NCBI GenBank assembly: GCA_026636295.1
Contig: CP089464.1
Span: 434,001-498,000, forward strand
DNA from: Medakamo hakoo
Taxonomy: Eukaryota; Chlorophyta; Trebouxiophyceae; Coccomyxaceae
DNA: 64,000 bases
Reading direction: 5' to 3'
Shown here piece by piece: positions 1 through 8,779 of this stretch. Each line of letters opens with the position of its first letter. The stretch's first letter is position 1. A program made the position numbers and the translations under genes. Below the pieces are notes generated by a model. The model worked only from the letters and a program-made list of their open reading frames with translations. It was not told the DNA's origin and did not search any database.

Positions 1-436
1 GGCAGCGGAGCAGGCTAAAGCACGGCCGCCTGCACCGCGGGAGCCGGGCCCGCCGCCCCTGCCGGACGAGCGGTTTGCGGAGCTCGCCGCGGCCGAAGCG
101 GCGGCTGAGGGTGGCGGTGGTGCGCCGGCCGCCCCGACGCCCGCCGCCGCCGCCGCCGCCGCTCCGCCTGGCCTGCGGCGCGGCTTCCTGAACGCCGGAG
201 GTTCCGCGACACCGGCGGCGCCAGGAGACGGAGAGCCGGTGCCGCCGCCACCGCCGCCGCAGCCGTGCACCGGCGTCGTGGTGGAGCGGGCGGCACCGCT
301 GCCGCAGCCACCACCGCGGCCAGTGCCCAAGTCCATCCTCAAGAAAACGGCGGAGCCGGAAGAGGAGGAGGTGCCTAAGCGCGTCTCCCGCTTCCGGGCG
401 GCCCGCCAGGCGGCGCGGGAAGAGGGTGGCGGATAG
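1..436 (+). CDS. URI1-type unconventional prefoldin, C-terminal part (5' end outside window)
   Basis: The open frame enters from the left edge (codons in phase with base 2) and stops at 434-436, so only about the last 144 residues are present. The tail carries the signatures of the URI (unconventional prefoldin RPB5 interactor) C-terminus: KSILKK, an acidic stretch, then KRVSRFRAARQ, which matches the KRVSKFKAARL end of human URI1 as I remember it. A CTGVVVER segment sits where URI has its SGTVIE-like motif. Upstream is Ala/Pro-rich linker. In the known family URI is a scaffold of the R2TP/prefoldin-like complex that acts in RNA polymerase assembly and translation. The N-terminal prefoldin domain would lie left of the window. 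Convergent with the NRAMP gene. Confidence 0.7.
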   Translation, partial: AAEQAKARPPAPREPGPPPLPDERFAELAAAEAAAEGGGGAPAAPTPAAAAAAAPPGLRRGFLNAGGSATPAAPGDGEPVPPPPPPQPCTGVVVERAAPLPQPPPRPVPKSILKKTAEPEEEEVPKRVSRFRAARQAAREEGGG

Positions 437-546
437 AAAAAAACATTGTCAGAAAACAGGACGGGGGGGGAAAAATGTCTTTACACTCCGGCTGCAGACC
501 GGTGTCGAGCAAAACCGCGTTTTTTTTTTTCAACAGGAAAAAAAAC

Positions 547-606
547 GGGGGGGGTGGGGGTGGGGTGGGGGGGGGGGGGGTGGGGGGGGGGGGGGGGGGG
601 GGGGGG
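547..606. repeat. Poly-G tract between convergent 3' ends
   Basis: About 60 bases of G broken only by a few T, lying between the URI stop (436) and the NRAMP stop (640). The plus-strand transcript would carry G-runs able to form a G-quadruplex. The minus-strand NRAMP transcript would carry the C-rich complement. A shorter T-run and A-run precede it (519-545). Confidence 0.9.
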
Positions 607-639
607 CGCACACCCACGCGCGCGCATCCGCCTCCTCAC

Positions 640-2709
640 TCAAAAATGGACTTCCATCATCGCGCCCGGGTCGGACCAGCGCGTCCCCTTGCCCGCCTCG
701 CGCGCGGCCGCGCACCCGGCCCTGACGCGCCGCACCGCCCACCGCCACGCCTTTAGGGCGCGGCGCGGCCCCACGGCAAAGTAGGCGATCAGGCCGTAGT
801 AGCAGGCCAGCAGGGCGCCAAAGCCGGCCCAGGCGCCGGGCGGGACGGGCCCCCGCACCCCGTCGGGCCCCTCCACGACCTCGCGGAAAAAGGCCGTCAT
901 CAGGTAGCCGTCGACGGACGCGACGCCGACGGCGATGGCGCAGGCCAGGGCCAGCAGGGCGCCGTGCGTCCGGAAGGCGGGCGTCATGACGGCAGACGAG
1001 CGTGCCATCGCAATGCACGGCACGAGCGAGAAGGGGAGGACCATGGCCTGCAGGATGTTGAGCAGCTGGTTCATGCCGTCAAAGCGGCGGGCGCCCTCGT
1101 ACGCGGCCGCGACGGCGAGCGTGGGGACGAGGGACACGGCCCGCGTGCCGACGAGGCGCTTCCACCCCGACACCTCGAAGCGCAGCAGGCCGGCCATGAC
1201 GATCTGGCCCGCGTACGTCAGGGAGATCGTCGCGGACTGGCCCGACGCGAGCAGGCCGACGCCCCACAGGTACTTAAACGACGCGCCGAAGCGGGCGCCC
1301 AGGTACTTGCCCGCCGTTTCCAGGCCCACATTGGCCGCCTCGGGCGTGCCGTAGAAGCCGTGGGCGAACAGGCAGACGACAAACAGGTTGATGGCAAAGG
1401 CGATGGCCAGGACGCCCGTCGTTTCCAGGCGGACGTACTGCAGCAGGACGCGCGTGCGGGCGGGGCCCGCCACCGGCGAGGCGGGCAGGGGCCGGGGTCC
1501 GCCGGAGGTGGAGGATCGGCGGCGGCGGCGGCGGGAGGTGGTGGGCGGCGGCGCGGGGGCGACCTCGGCCTTGGCTTCGACCGCGACGGCCGGCGACGCT
1601 TCGGGCGCGGCGGCCTGGCCCGCGGCCGCCGCGGCCGCGCCCTCCGCCGCTGCCGCCTTCTTCTTTTCGGCTTTGGCCTCCGCCCGCGCCGCTGCCGCCG
1701 ACCGCGCATTGACAATGGCGGACGCAAAGTAAATGTTGTGCGGCATGATCAGGGCGCCCAGGGCGCCGACGGCGTACGGGACGGCGGACGACGGCAGGCG
1801 CGGGATGAACAGCCCGCGCGCGACTTCCAGCTGCGGCACGCGCGCCTGGACGTAGTTGATGGCGGCGGACCCGCCCTGCAGCGCGATCAGGGCGCCAAAC
1901 ACGGCTTCCAGGTGGCGGGCGCCGCACCGCTCCAGCAACAGGACCAGGAAGGCGGACGCGGTGACGAGGATGCACCCGCCCCACAGCGGGACGCGCCCGC
2001 CGGACAGCAGGGAGATGGCGAGCGCCGACCCGATGGTTTCCTGGATGTCGGCGCCGACCAGGGCGACCTCGATCAGCGCCCAGAGCAGGATGCGGGCGGG
2101 CTTGGGGTAGGCGTCCCCGCACAGGCGGGCCAGGTCGCGGCCCGTGACGATGCCCAGGCGCGCGGTCATGCACTGGAACAGGAGGCCCGCCCCAAACGCG
2201 CAGAAGAAGAACCAGAGGAGGGTGTAGCCCACGTTGGCGCCCGCCTGGATGTCGGCCTCCAGGTTGCCCGGGTCCAGGTACGCGACGGCCATGAGCAGGC
2301 CGGGCCCGCACAGGTACGCAAACTCGCGCAGGGAGAAGCGGGTGGGGAGGGGCGGCGGCCGCGGCGCGGCCGCGGCGGGGGTGGTCGGCGCGGTGGACGG
2401 CGACGCGGGCCGCGGCGGTGGTGGGACCGCCGCCCGCCCGCTCTCCGCCGCGTCCAGCGGCACGATGGCCGGTGACGCCGGCCCCGCCACGCCGCCCAGG
2501 ACGGGCGTGGACGGCGGGCGGGCGAGGCCGGCGACCTGGGCCAGGCGCTCGGCCGCGACGGCCGCGCCGTCCGGGGCGGAGGAAGACGAGTGGCCGGAGT
2601 AAGAGGACCGGTCAGAGGGTCCTGGATCATTGCCGCCACCTTCGTCCGACGCGGCGGGCGAGGGCGACCGGCCGCCGGGCGGCGGCGGGTCGTCCAGGCC
2701 CGGGACCAT
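640..2709 (-). CDS. NRAMP family divalent metal transporter
   Basis: 689-residue NRAMP/DMT1-type proton-coupled Mn2+/Fe2+ transporter in a single exon. After a disordered Ser/Pro-rich N-terminus of about 125 residues comes TM1 with DPGNLEADIQAGA (DPGN at about 146-149). TM6 has MPHN at about 322-325, and the family transport motif appears as GQSATISLTYAGQIVMAG. A low-complexity insertion of about 90 residues (Ala/Glu/Lys then Pro/Arg-rich) sits in the TM6-TM7 loop. The second TM6 histidine, present in the usual MPHNxYLHS, is replaced: the sequence here reads MPHNIYFASA. The start is the ATG at 2709, the first before the Pro-rich N-terminus; the same frame is open further upstream but looks like 5' leader. 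Divergent from the YIPF gene. Confidence 0.93.
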   Translation of the reverse strand: MVPGLDDPPPPGGRSPSPAASDEGGGNDPGPSDRSSYSGHSSSSAPDGAAVAAERLAQVAGLARPPSTPVLGGVAGPASPAIVPLDAAESGRAAVPPPPRPASPSTAPTTPAAAAPRPPPLPTRFSLREFAYLCGPGLLMAVAYLDPGNLEADIQAGANVGYTLLWFFFCAFGAGLLFQCMTARLGIVTGRDLARLCGDAYPKPARILLWALIEVALVGADIQETIGSALAISLLSGGRVPLWGGCILVTASAFLVLLLERCGARHLEAVFGALIALQGGSAAINYVQARVPQLEVARGLFIPRLPSSAVPYAVGALGALIMPHNIYFASAIVNARSAAAARAEAKAEKKKAAAAEGAAAAAAGQAAAPEASPAVAVEAKAEVAPAPPPTTSRRRRRRSSTSGGPRPLPASPVAGPARTRVLLQYVRLETTGVLAIAFAINLFVVCLFAHGFYGTPEAANVGLETAGKYLGARFGASFKYLWGVGLLASGQSATISLTYAGQIVMAGLLRFEVSGWKRLVGTRAVSLVPTLAVAAAYEGARRFDGMNQLLNILQAMVLPFSLVPCIAMARSSAVMTPAFRTHGALLALACAIAVGVASVDGYLMTAFFREVVEGPDGVRGPVPPGAWAGFGALLACYYGLIAYFAVGPRRALKAWRWAVRRVRAGCAAAREAGKGTRWSDPGAMMEVHF

Positions 2710-3574
2710 GGTGTGGGTGGGCTGGAGGGGTGGTGGTAGTAGGTGTTTCGGTTTGCGCTCCCACCCCTGTGGTGTCCGAAGAAGGCGGGAGGGGAGTAGG
2801 AGAGGATGAGCAGGGCGTGAGAGATACAGAGGGGAAGGAGTGGGTGGATTCGAAATCCGTCCGCCCGAGCAACTAGGCACGCCCGCATCCCACGCAGTGG
2901 GACGGGCAAACGTGCGGGTGACGGCGGGCGCAGGGTGGCGGGCGCGACCGGAATGCGCGGTGCGGCGTGAGGGAGGGAGCCAAAACGGCGCCGTGCGCGC
3001 ACGCTTTTTTTCCGCCGTGTCGGCGCGGGCTTTGGTGGGGTCGGCTGGCGAAACCTGTCATGCATAGACACGCACACGAATCTGGCCAAGCCGTCCGGCG
3101 TGGGCCGCGGGCGGGAGGAGGGATGTGCAGAGGCCGCCGCCGGGCGGCTTGCTTTCGCTATCCGGCACACGCCGTCGAGGCGGGCCCGGTGGTTTCCCGG
3201 CGCGCGCACACGCCCCTCAGCGCCACTCGGTGCGGCCGCTGTCGCTGAGCTGCATATCCACGCTCGTGTGTGTGGCCAGCGCGTCACCGAGGGAAACAAG
3301 AAGGCGCACCGTTTTTTGTTCCGTCTCTCCCACACGCCTTGCAAAAAGTTTTTGTGTCTGGGGTGTGACCGCTCGCCGCGGTCTCTGGGGCTCAGACCAT
3401 CGACAAAACTCGCGAGGAGGGGCTTCGTCGCGAGGACGCTCTCGCCGCGCGCTCGCGAGGCCTTCCACACGCGGCGCGCACGCGGCCTCGCCTGTCAGCC
3501 ACCCAGGCGCACGAGCAGCCGACAGCAGCTGCAGGACCGCTTTCCCCCCCTGCAAAACCGCGCTCCACGTCCGA
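2710..3574. other. Intergenic, divergent promoter of NRAMP and YIPF genes
   Basis: 865 bp between the two start codons. It holds both 5' leaders and presumably a shared promoter region. I see no further coding signal, no TATA-like element I would defend, and no RNA gene. Confidence 0.6.
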
Positions 3575-4966
3575 ATGCCATCCGGCTTCAAGGTGCGTGT
3601 GGCGACAGCAGAGCCGCAGCGGGGCATGCGAAACCACGCGAGAGGGACGGCGATGGTCTGGACCATCGATCGGAGGAGCAGGAGGCGGAGGAGCCACGTT
3701 CCCAGCGCTGCGCGCGCCTCCCGCCGCTCTTCAACACACACACGACCGCGCGCGCCAAACCTGCTCCCTCTCCTCCATTTTTTTTTAACTCCCTCACCCT
3801 CTCTCTGCCTCCCGCCTCCACGCCCCTCCTCCGCGCAGCCCCTGTCCACCAAGGACGACGGCGCGTCTGGGGGCGGCTACACGCCGCCGCCCGCGCCCTC
3901 GGCGTCGGCCGACCCGTTCGCCGGCTCGGACGCGTTTGGCGCGGCCGGCGCGGCGCTGCCACCTCCGCCTCCGGTCCCGGCCGCGGCCGCTCTGCCGTTC
4001 GGCGCGGCCGACGACGGGGCGGCTTTGGGAGCCGTAGGCGCCCTGTCCGCTGCGCCGACAGCGCCCGTCACCGCCCCACCTCCCGTCCCGGCCGCCGCCC
4101 CGCCGCTCGCTTTCACAGACGCCGGCCTGCCCGCGGCCGCGCCGCCGACCGGCCGCGTCGGACCGGCACCGGCGCCCCCCACCACCGGCCGCACCGCCCT
4201 CCTCGGCGCCGGCGGCAACGGTTCCTCCTCCTCCGCTCCGCTGGGCGGCCCCGGGTCGACCCAGCCAGAGGGCGGGGGCTCGTTCTTTTCGCTGCGCCGG
4301 TACCGCCGCCACTTCAACGTCGATACGGCCGACGTGCTGGCCCGCATGAAAGCCGCGTCGGGCGCCTGCATCGCCAAGCCCGACTTCTTGGAGCGCGTGT
4401 GCTCCGAGGGTGGGGGGCCCGACCTGTACGGCCCTTTCTGGCTGCCCACGACGCTCGTGTTTTTGTCGGCCGTCCTCGGGAATTTGGCGGGCTGGCTGTC
4501 GTGGCGCCGCGCGCACAAGGCGGCCGGCCCCGGCGCAGACCACTCGGCCTGGTACTACGACGTCGACAAAGTGGGCGCGGCGGCCGGGCTGCTGTACGGC
4601 TACGTCGGCGTCGGCGGCGCCGCGCTCTGGGCGGCCGCCAAGTGGGGGTGCGGCGTCGCCGGCCTGCCCCTCCCCGCCGTGTGGTGCGCGTACGGGTACT
4701 CCCTCACGCTGTTCCTGCCCGCGTCCGCCGCCGCCGTCATCCCGCAAGACGGCGTGCGGTGGGGTGTGATGGCGGCCGCGACGGCGGCGAGCGGGGCGTT
4801 CCTCGTCCTGAACTTCCGTGGCCCCCTGGCCGCCGGGGATGGAGGAGGGGAGGGCGGCGGCGGGCGGCGGGCGCTGAAAGCCGCGCCGGTGCTGCTGGCC
4901 GTGGCGGCGGCGCACGCGGGCCTGGGCCTGGCCATGAAACTTCTCATCTTCCACTACTGGGGGTGA
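3575..4966 (+). CDS. YIPF1/YIPF2-like Yip1-domain Golgi membrane protein
   Basis: Exons 3575-3592 and 3839-4966, 381 residues. The first exon is only six codons (MPSGFK), followed by a GTGCGT donor; the acceptor is CCGCGCAG and the phase is 0. The N-terminal 150 residues are Ala/Pro-rich and disordered. The Yip1 domain begins near DLYGPFWLPTTLVF and contains about five membrane spans, with a central AYGYSLTLFLPAS matching the GYSL signature of YIPF proteins and a final span near the C-terminus. The family works in ER-Golgi vesicle traffic with Rab/Ypt GTPases. The order (cytosolic N-terminus, DLYGPFW, five spans) fits YIPF1/2 better than YIPF5. Confidence 0.88.
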   Translation: MPSGFKVRVATAEPQRGMRNHARGTAMVWTIDRRSRRRRSHVPSAARASRRSSTHTRPRAPNLLPLLHFFLTPSPSLCLPPPRPSSAQPLSTKDDGASGGGYTPPPAPSASADPFAGSDAFGAAGAALPPPPPVPAAAALPFGAADDGAALGAVGALSAAPTAPVTAPPPVPAAAPPLAFTDAGLPAAAPPTGRVGPAPAPPTTGRTALLGAGGNGSSSSAPLGGPGSTQPEGGGSFFSLRRYRRHFNVDTADVLARMKAASGACIAKPDFLERVCSEGGGPDLYGPFWLPTTLVFLSAVLGNLAGWLSWRRAHKAAGPGADHSAWYYDVDKVGAAAGLLYGYVGVGGAALWAAAKWGCGVAGLPLPAVWCAYGYSLTLFLPASAAAVIPQDGVRWGVMAAATAASGAFLVLNFRGPLAAGDGGGEGGGGRRALKAAPVLLAVAAAHAGLGLAMKLLIFHYWG

Positions 4967-5062
4967 GGGGGGCGGGAGGCGAGGGCGCGGTGACGGCGGT
5001 TCCCCCGGCTGTGCGTGTTGAGTGTGACAGGGGCGCGCAAGCGTTTTGTTTTGTTTTTGTTT

Positions 5063-6236
5063 TTAACTCCTCGCGCCTCCGCTGTCTTCCAGCGCCGCGA
5101 GCGCCGCCTTGGCGCTCAACAGCTCGTCCACAGCCTCCACCACTTCCTCGTCCTGGTTGGTCAGGCCTTTCCCCTCTTTGAGGGCGCGGACGGCAGCGGC
5201 TGCGGACGCGACAGCCGCCCGGGCGGCCTCCAGCGCGGCGGGGTCAGGTGGTGCAGCGGCCGGCGCGCCGCCCGCGCCTGCACCGCCACCCTCCCCTGCG
5301 CCACCCTTGCCCGCGCCGGCGCCCCACTCGCTCCCGTCCTCAAATTTCACGTGGCTGAACACGACGGCTTGCCCGACCGTGTCGCCCGACGGCGCGACCA
5401 CCTGCCACAGCGTGCCGTCCTGGATCTCAAAGCGCCGCCCCGCCCGCCCGACGCGCCAGCCTTTGTACCCAGACACGGCGCCCGTGGGAGACGCGGCCGC
5501 GCTCGCCAACAACGCCGCCCTGTCGGCTTGAATCTCGGCGTCTTCTTCCGCGGACAGGCGGGAGTGCATGCCCACCAGGTCGCCCCACTTCTCGGCCTGG
5601 AAGATGGACAGGGCGGCCGCGTTGGCGTACGTGAACTTGGGGTCCTGCCCGCCGTCGTGCGAGAGCACCGCGACGCCAGGCACCTCGAACAGCGCGCGCG
5701 GCGCGTCGGCGATGTCCAAGCCGTCCCCACCGTCGTCACCGCTGCTGCCCAACAGGGCCCGCCCCGTGGCCCGGCGGTAGGATTCGACGAGCAGGAGCGT
5801 CGTCATGACGACGCCCACGTCCGCGTACGGCGGCTTTTCCTTTGGGATGAGCGTGGACGGGCCCTTTTTGTTGCCGCCGCCGCCGCCGCCGCCTTTTTTG
5901 CCGCCTTTCTTCGCCGCATGGCAACGAACATGAGGGCGGGCGGGCGACGGGCGGGGGAGGAGGCGCGGGCGCGGGAGGGCGGGCGGCCTGTTTTTGACGG
6001 GAGAGGGAAGGGGAGGGCAGGTTGTGGTCGCGAGGTGGCGGCGGCCAGGAAGGGATTCGTGGGGCGAGCCCGCCAGTCACGCCCCCCTGCTCCCTCTCCG
6101 ATCGACCCAGCGCTCTCACTGGGTGTGAAGCGCTGTGCTGCACGCACCTGGGGGTCAGGCCTTTGGGGCCGACGAGCGCCTGGCCCAGCATTCTGGCCGT
6201 GCGTGTGTGAAAACACTGCGCCGCCGGAGGAAACAT
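5063..6236 (-). CDS. Plastid-targeted MEKHLA (PAS-like) domain protein
   Basis: Exon 1 is complement 6148-6236 and exon 2 complement 5063-5987, total 337 residues; donor GTGCGT, acceptor AAAAACAG. Residues 1-54 look like an algal chloroplast transit peptide, rich in Ala/Pro/Arg and ending ARPHVRCHA. A Lys/Gly linker follows. The MEKHLA domain spans roughly 90-240: VVMTTLLLVESYRRATGRAL, then a PAS-like core with PKFTYANAAALSIF, LVGMHSRLSAE and GRRFEIQDGTLWQV. MEKHLA is known at the C-terminus of land-plant HD-ZIP III factors and as a stand-alone protein in cyanobacteria. Here it is stand-alone and predicted to be plastidic, so it may be a small-molecule or redox sensor. The ligand is unknown. 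The Ala-rich C-terminus may be a short coiled coil. Confidence 0.8.
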
Positions 6237-6307
6237 AACGAGGCTCTGGGGAAACACTCTCCTTGCAGTCAGCTCCCTCTCCCACCCCCACCACAGCAGC
6301 CTCCCCC

Positions 6308-6715
6308 TCACCCCTGCTTCAACCACGCACCCACCACGGCTTCCGCGGCGGCCGCATCCCGGGCGCCCTCCAACTCCGCGCCCAGCACGCGGCCCACAGC
6401 CCCGGACTCGGTGACCAGGGCCAGGGACGGGATGCCGGACAGACCGTACGCCGCCCGCAGGGGGGACGGGCGGGCCGGGTCCTTCCATTCCGGGCGGGTG
6501 ACCTCGACCTCGAGCAGGGCGCCGTTTGCGGCGGCGACGGCCTTGCGCACGCCGGCCAGCGTCCGGGCGCAGTCCGGGCACCAGGGCACGCCGTCGACGG
6601 GCGTGGCTGTGAAGAGCACGGCGCGCGGGCGGGTCGGGGCCGCGGCCAGCTTGGCGATGGCGGCCTGGGCGCCCGCCGCGTCGGACACGCCCCAACGAGT
6701 GGGGGGGGTGGACAT
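6308..6715 (-). CDS. TXNDC17/TRP14-like thioredoxin-fold protein
   Basis: Single exon, 135 residues, close to the usual 123-135 of the DUF953/TXNDC17 family. The active site is WCPDC, preceded by VDGVPW as in TXNDC17, with a buried GIPSLALV strand containing the cis-Pro of thioredoxin folds. There is no signal or transit peptide, so it is probably cytosolic. Known members are disulfide reductases reduced by thioredoxin reductase. The ATG at 6715 is the first that leaves an intact domain. The gene lies 71 bp upstream of the MEKHLA gene on the same strand and diverges from the bestrophin gene. Confidence 0.85.
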   Translation of the reverse strand: MSTPPTRWGVSDAAGAQAAIAKLAAAPTRPRAVLFTATPVDGVPWCPDCARTLAGVRKAVAAANGALLEVEVTRPEWKDPARPSPLRAAYGLSGIPSLALVTESGAVGRVLGAELEGARDAAAAEAVVGAWLKQG

Positions 6716-7123
6716 GCGTGATGTGCTGGTGCAGGTGGAGGAAGGAGGGGCGCCGGGGCGACGCGACGGCGGCAAGGGGAATGAATGAAAACGCACACCC
6801 GGAACGAATGTCTGGGGAGGGCCACTGCTCTGCCCTTCGCGTCGGGCACTGCCACAGCACCGACGCTCGACCGGCGAGGAGCGAGAGAAGCCGCCGTCGT
6901 TTTGCGCGCTCGCTCCTTCCGGCCAGCACTGCCCGGCCTGCCGACGCCTCAAACGCGCCGCCCAGGTCCAGACTTGACGACTTCACCCGCCCAACGCGCG
7001 GCCGAAAAGTCCAGGCGAGGCGGCCTGACTGGGGCGTTGCGACCGTTGTGTTCCGCCCCGACGCGCTGTGTGCCCGCGCTCTCATTCGCGCCCTTGCCCT
7101 ACAAAATCGCACGCGTGGCCTCC
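6716..7123. other. Intergenic, divergent promoter of TXNDC17-like and bestrophin-like genes
   Basis: 408 bp holding the two 5' leaders. The bestrophin frame is open through most of it, but without protein-like composition. No other feature seen. Confidence 0.55.
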
Positions 7124-8455
7124 ATGCTGCGGACTGTTCCGCTTCCGCCAGGCCGGTCTGGGGGCTCTAGGGTCTTGGACACTCGCGCAGGGCCACGGCC
7201 GGCGCTGGGTCGCCTTGCCCTGTCTCCCCGACCGCCCGCCGCAGGCGCTGCCGCGCGCGGCCGCCTGGCGCGCCGACAGCGCCGACCTCCTCCAGCCGTG
7301 GCGGCCCTGCCACCGCCCTCGCCCTACGCCTCCCTGGACGAGTACGAAACGCCGCACGCCGTCGACGACAAAGAGCTGTCCCGCCGCTACCGCCGCACCT
7401 GGTTTGGCCATGACGACTGGAGGGCGCACCGCTCCACGTCTCGCTACGTGCGCCACCTGACGAGCCTGCCCGGCTCCCGCATCGTCCGGTCGCTGGGCCC
7501 GCCGCTGCTGTGGGTCGTCGTCGCCGGCATTGCCACAGGCGCGTATGAAACCGCGCGCGGCAGCACGGGCGCGCTGGCGGGCCTGCCGTCCATCGCGGTC
7601 GGTGCCCAAGGCGCCGCCCAGCTGTCCGGCTTCGCGCTGTCGCTGCTCCTGGCCGCCCGGACGACCAACTCGTACGCGCGGTGGTTGGACGCAGTGACAG
7701 CGGTGGGGACGGTGAATACACGCGTCGTCGATTTCACGCGGCAGTTGGCCGCGTGGGTGTCGGCGTCGGCGCCTGCGGGCGGTGAGGGCGGGGCGTCCAC
7801 GCCCGCGGCCCCCGCCTCGGCCGCCGACGACGACACTGGAGCGCTCCTGTCCGCCGCGGCGGCGCGCTGGGCCGCCGCCTTGCCGCGCGCCCTGGCCGCC
7901 CACGTCCGCGAAGACTTGGACCTGCCGGCCGTCGTGGAGGGCGTGCTGACGCCGGACGAGGCCGCCGCGCTGGCCGCCGCGCCGCACCCGCCGCGCTTTG
8001 CGTTGCAGGCGCTGACGGAGGTGGCGCACGCCGCGCAAGCCCGCGGCAGGCTGACGGACGGGCAGGCTGCCCGCCTGGACGAGGGCCTGACGGCGGCGGG
8101 CGATGCCGTGGGCGTGTGCGAGCGCATCTTCCACATGCCCCTCCCCCTGTCGTCCACGCGCCACAACTCGCGCGTCCTGATGGTGGCGCTCACCTTCCTG
8201 CCCGCCGTGCTGTGGCCCGAGTCGGGGTGGTCGGCCATTCCCGCGTCCGTCCTGGTCGCCTTCCTGCTGCTGGGCATCGAGGAGGTGGGCGTGTCGATCG
8301 AGGAGCCCCTGTCCATCCTGCCGCTCGAACAGCTGTGGAGCGAGACGGACCGCCAGCTCGCGTGCGTGGCGCAGGGACGGACGGCCGCCCGCCACCTGGT
8401 CGCGCGGTCTGTGGCTGCGGCGGGCGTCTCGTCGGCTGACCGGGCGGCGGCGTGA
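7124..8455 (+). CDS. Bestrophin-like anion channel, plastid-type (VCCN-like)
   Basis: 443 residues in one exon. Residues 1-65 are rich in Ala/Arg/Pro and look like a transit peptide. The bestrophin/UPF0187 domain starts at DDWRAHRSTSRYVRHL, followed by SRIVRSLGPPLLWVVV, and it has RTTNSYARWLDA and a late membrane segment NSRVLMVALTFLPAVLWP. The C-terminal GIEEVGVSIEEPLSILPLEQL matches the family's conserved E/P-rich stretch. Plant homologs (VCCN1/2) are thylakoid voltage-dependent chloride channels that tune the proton motive force. I infer a plastid location from the N-terminus. A Ser/Ala/Gly-rich insertion sits in the central loop. The ATG at 7124 was chosen because the upstream open frame is not protein-like. 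Confidence 0.85.
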   Translation: MLRTVPLPPGRSGGSRVLDTRAGPRPALGRLALSPRPPAAGAAARGRLARRQRRPPPAVAALPPPSPYASLDEYETPHAVDDKELSRRYRRTWFGHDDWRAHRSTSRYVRHLTSLPGSRIVRSLGPPLLWVVVAGIATGAYETARGSTGALAGLPSIAVGAQGAAQLSGFALSLLLAARTTNSYARWLDAVTAVGTVNTRVVDFTRQLAAWVSASAPAGGEGGASTPAAPASAADDDTGALLSAAAARWAAALPRALAAHVREDLDLPAVVEGVLTPDEAAALAAAPHPPRFALQALTEVAHAAQARGRLTDGQAARLDEGLTAAGDAVGVCERIFHMPLPLSSTRHNSRVLMVALTFLPAVLWPESGWSAIPASVLVAFLLLGIEEVGVSIEEPLSILPLEQLWSETDRQLACVAQGRTAARHLVARSVAAAGVSSADRAAA

Positions 8456-8779
8456 AGTAGAGGGAGGCGGCCCCGCGGCGGCGGGTGGCGGCGGGTGGGC
8501 CCAACAGAGGGCGCGTGCCTTCTCTCGCCCATCTACGGCTTTCCAAAAGGAGCAATTTCTCCTTTGTCAACCTGATTCTTTGTTTCTTCTTTTCCTTTTT
8601 TTCGTAGGGCGTGACTGTGTGCGGGAAAGGGGGTTGCGGGTGAAGAGATAGCAAACCGCAAGACTTTTTTTTTCTCGCCCTCCATGGTTTTTTCGCGACC
8701 ATGAGGTGGCGTGGTGGTGGTGTGGTGGTGAGAGTTTGTGCAATAACAACAACGGCAGTGCGATTCTTTTTCTTGCAAT
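8456..8779. other. Intergenic, convergent 3' ends
   Basis: 324 bp between the bestrophin-like stop and the WD40 stop. It contains T-rich runs (about 8587-8604 and 8665-8674), presumably both 3' UTRs. Nothing else seen. Confidence 0.6.

Noticed and set aside
964-2475. A 503-codon plus-strand open frame
   Set aside because: Antisense to the NRAMP coding sequence; Arg/Gly-rich translation without domains.
2840-2880. A GGATTCGAAATCC stretch resembling a tRNA T-arm
   Set aside because: On neither strand can the T-stem, anticodon arm and acceptor stem be paired, so no tRNA is called.
5736-7112. A 458-codon minus-strand open frame spanning the TXNDC17-like gene
   Set aside because: Overlaps two supported genes in a different frame and contains no recognisable domain; part of it is intron and leader of the MEKHLA gene.
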